The notes under the pieces: model-generated
Database searches by the model: none
Seen by the model: only the letters and a program-made list of their open reading frames with translations
Told to the model about the DNA's origin: nothing
DNA from: an uncultured Phenylobacterium sp.
GTDB lineage: Bacteria; Pseudomonadota; Alphaproteobacteria; Caulobacterales; Caulobacteraceae
Assembly: GCA_945952355.1 (NCBI GenBank)
Contig: CAMFIW010000161.1
Span: 1-6,750, forward strand
Length of the DNA stretch: 6,750 nt
Direction: 5' to 3'
Position numbers and translations under genes: made by a program
Part shown: piece by piece, positions 6,163 to 6,750 of the stretch
Layout: each line of letters starts with the position of its first letter
Numbering within the stretch: the first letter of the stretch is position 1

Positions 6163-6392
6163 TGGGCTTCAGTTTCGACGCGCTGTCGCTGTTCGGCCTC
6201 GCCGCCGTCAGCGCCAGCCTGCTCTGCTACGTGATGGAGGCGAGGAGCCCGTGGTGGACCCTGGGCTTCTGCGCCGCCAACCTTGCCGCGGCGACCTACG
6301 GGTTCGCGCAGGGCGCATGGCCCTTCGGCCTCGTGGAGCTGTTCTGGGCAGGCGCCGCCTTCCTGAGATGGCGGAAACAGGCGGGCGCCTAA
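6162..6392 (+). CDS. Small three-helix inner membrane protein coupled to the peptidase
   Basis: This encodes 76 residues. ATG 6162 overlaps the peptidase stop as TGATG, a standard arrangement for translational coupling; the in-frame GTG at 6159 would add one residue. Three hydrophobic segments lie at about 7-25, 32-49 and 53-70. The charges (EAR after helix 1, RWRKQ at the end) favour the N-terminus outside and the C-terminus in the cytoplasm. The pattern, with an Asn in helix 2 (Asn40), Trp-Pro before helix 3 and Glu59 and Trp62 inside it, recalls small CBU_0592-type or PQ-loop-like membrane proteins, but I cannot name a family firmly. Third-position G/C is high, as in the neighbours, which supports a real gene. 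Coupling to a secreted protease hints at an envelope role; this is inference only. Confidence 0.8.
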   Translation: MGFSFDALSLFGLAAVSASLLCYVMEARSPWWTLGFCAANLAAATYGFAQGAWPFGLVELFWAGAAFLRWRKQAGA

Positions 6393-6398
6393 AACGCC

Positions 6399-6444
6399 GA
6401 GTGTCATCCCGGTTTCGCCGTGGGCGCAGACCGGGATGACACTC
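6399..6444. terminator. Perfect 15-bp hairpin between convergent genes, likely bidirectional terminator
   Basis: GAGTGTCATCCCGGT at 6399-6413 is exactly complementary to ACCGGGATGACACTC at 6430-6444. The 16-base loop holds a further 4-bp stem, CGCC 6416-6419 with GGCG 6423-6426. The hairpin starts 6 bases after the stop of the small membrane protein and ends 22 bases past the purH stop, exactly where both converging transcripts should end. On the minus strand, TTTT follows the stem after four bases; on the plus strand the tail is only moderately A/T-rich. The GTCATCCCGG core resembles dispersed palindromic repeats seen in some alphaproteobacteria, so it may be one of those used as a terminator. 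Confidence 0.7.
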
Positions 6445-6466
6445 TACGATTATTCCAAGCTTCGGG

Positions 6467-6750
6467 TCAGTGTCGGAACACCCGAACGCCCGTGAAGACC
6501 ATGGCCACGCCGCGCTCGTCGGCCGCCTCGATCACCTTCTGGTCGCCGATGGAGCCGCCGGGTTGGATCACCGCGGTGCAGCCGGCGTCGGCAGCCTGGA
6601 TCAGGCCGTCGGGGAACGGGAAGAAGGCCTCCGACGCGCAGGCCGAGCCCTTCAGGTCGAGCCCGAAGTCGGCCGCGCGCAGGGCCGCGATCCGCGCTGA
6701 GTCCTTGCGGTTCATCTGGCCGGCGCCGACACCCAGGGTCTGGCCCTCTC
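6467..6750 (-). CDS. purH: Bifunctional purine biosynthesis protein PurH, C-terminal part
   Basis: The last 94 or so codons of purH enter from the right edge, and the rest lies outside the window. The visible part is the end of the AICAR transformylase domain, which transfers a formyl group from 10-formyltetrahydrofolate to AICAR. The missing N-terminus would carry the IMP cyclohydrolase that closes the ring to give IMP. Hallmarks are [15 protein letters not shown], the [11 protein letters not shown] segment, [22 protein letters not shown], and the conserved VFRH C-terminus. [10 protein letters not shown] differs slightly from the common SDAFFPFRDG. The stop TGA is at 6467-6469. The gene converges on the peptidase unit and is probably expressed independently as a housekeeping gene. 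Confidence 0.95.
   Translation of the reverse strand, partial: EGQTLGVGAGQMNRKDSARIAALRAADFGLDLKGSACASEAFFPFPDGLIQAADAGCTAVIQPGGSIGDQKVIEAADERGVAMVFTGVRVFRH

Noticed and set aside
6470..6700. Plus-strand open frame of 76 codons over the purH end
   Set aside because: It is antisense to conserved PurH sequence and has no features of its own.

Overview
This is high-GC DNA, densely packed with genes, with strong G/C preference at third codon positions. It looks like ordinary chromosome from an alphaproteobacterium, plausibly Caulobacterales (Caulobacter/Phenylobacterium-like). That guess rests on the PilZ, LysR and M16 sequence style and on GCTA-type -10 elements, not on a marker gene. No transposase, integrase, CRISPR array, tRNA or rRNA was found.

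Layout, left to right. (1) Positions 1-119 hold an edge segment, possibly the tail of a gene entering from the left, with two inverted-repeat structures. (2) Two paralogous LysR-type regulators lie on the minus strand, separated by one base (2037 to 1081, then 1079 to 120). (3) A 104-bp divergent control region contains a perfect 7-bp palindrome and repeated half-elements. (4) A theta-like glutathione S-transferase lies on the plus strand (2142-2810). (5) A small single-domain PilZ protein lies on the minus strand (2807-3193); its stop codon shares the palindrome CTAG with the GST stop. (6) A 110-bp divergent region follows. (7) A secreted 952-residue M16 metallopeptidase (3304-6162) overlaps by one base (TGATG) a 76-residue three-helix membrane protein (6162-6392). 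(8) A perfect 15-bp hairpin separates this pair from the 3' end of purH, which enters on the minus strand from the right edge (6467-6750).

How the genes may work together. The LysR pair divergent from the GST is the classic layout for a regulator controlling its neighbour and itself, and the palindrome near the first regulator's start is a candidate operator. The M16 peptidase and the small membrane protein appear translationally coupled, so a shared job at the cell envelope is plausible but not shown. PilZ and purH look independent of their neighbours.

I found no clear sign of a new multi-gene system. The most interesting points are the paralogous LysR pair with its repeat-rich control region, the membrane protein coupled to the peptidase, and the clean split of M16 functional residues between the two halves of one chain.
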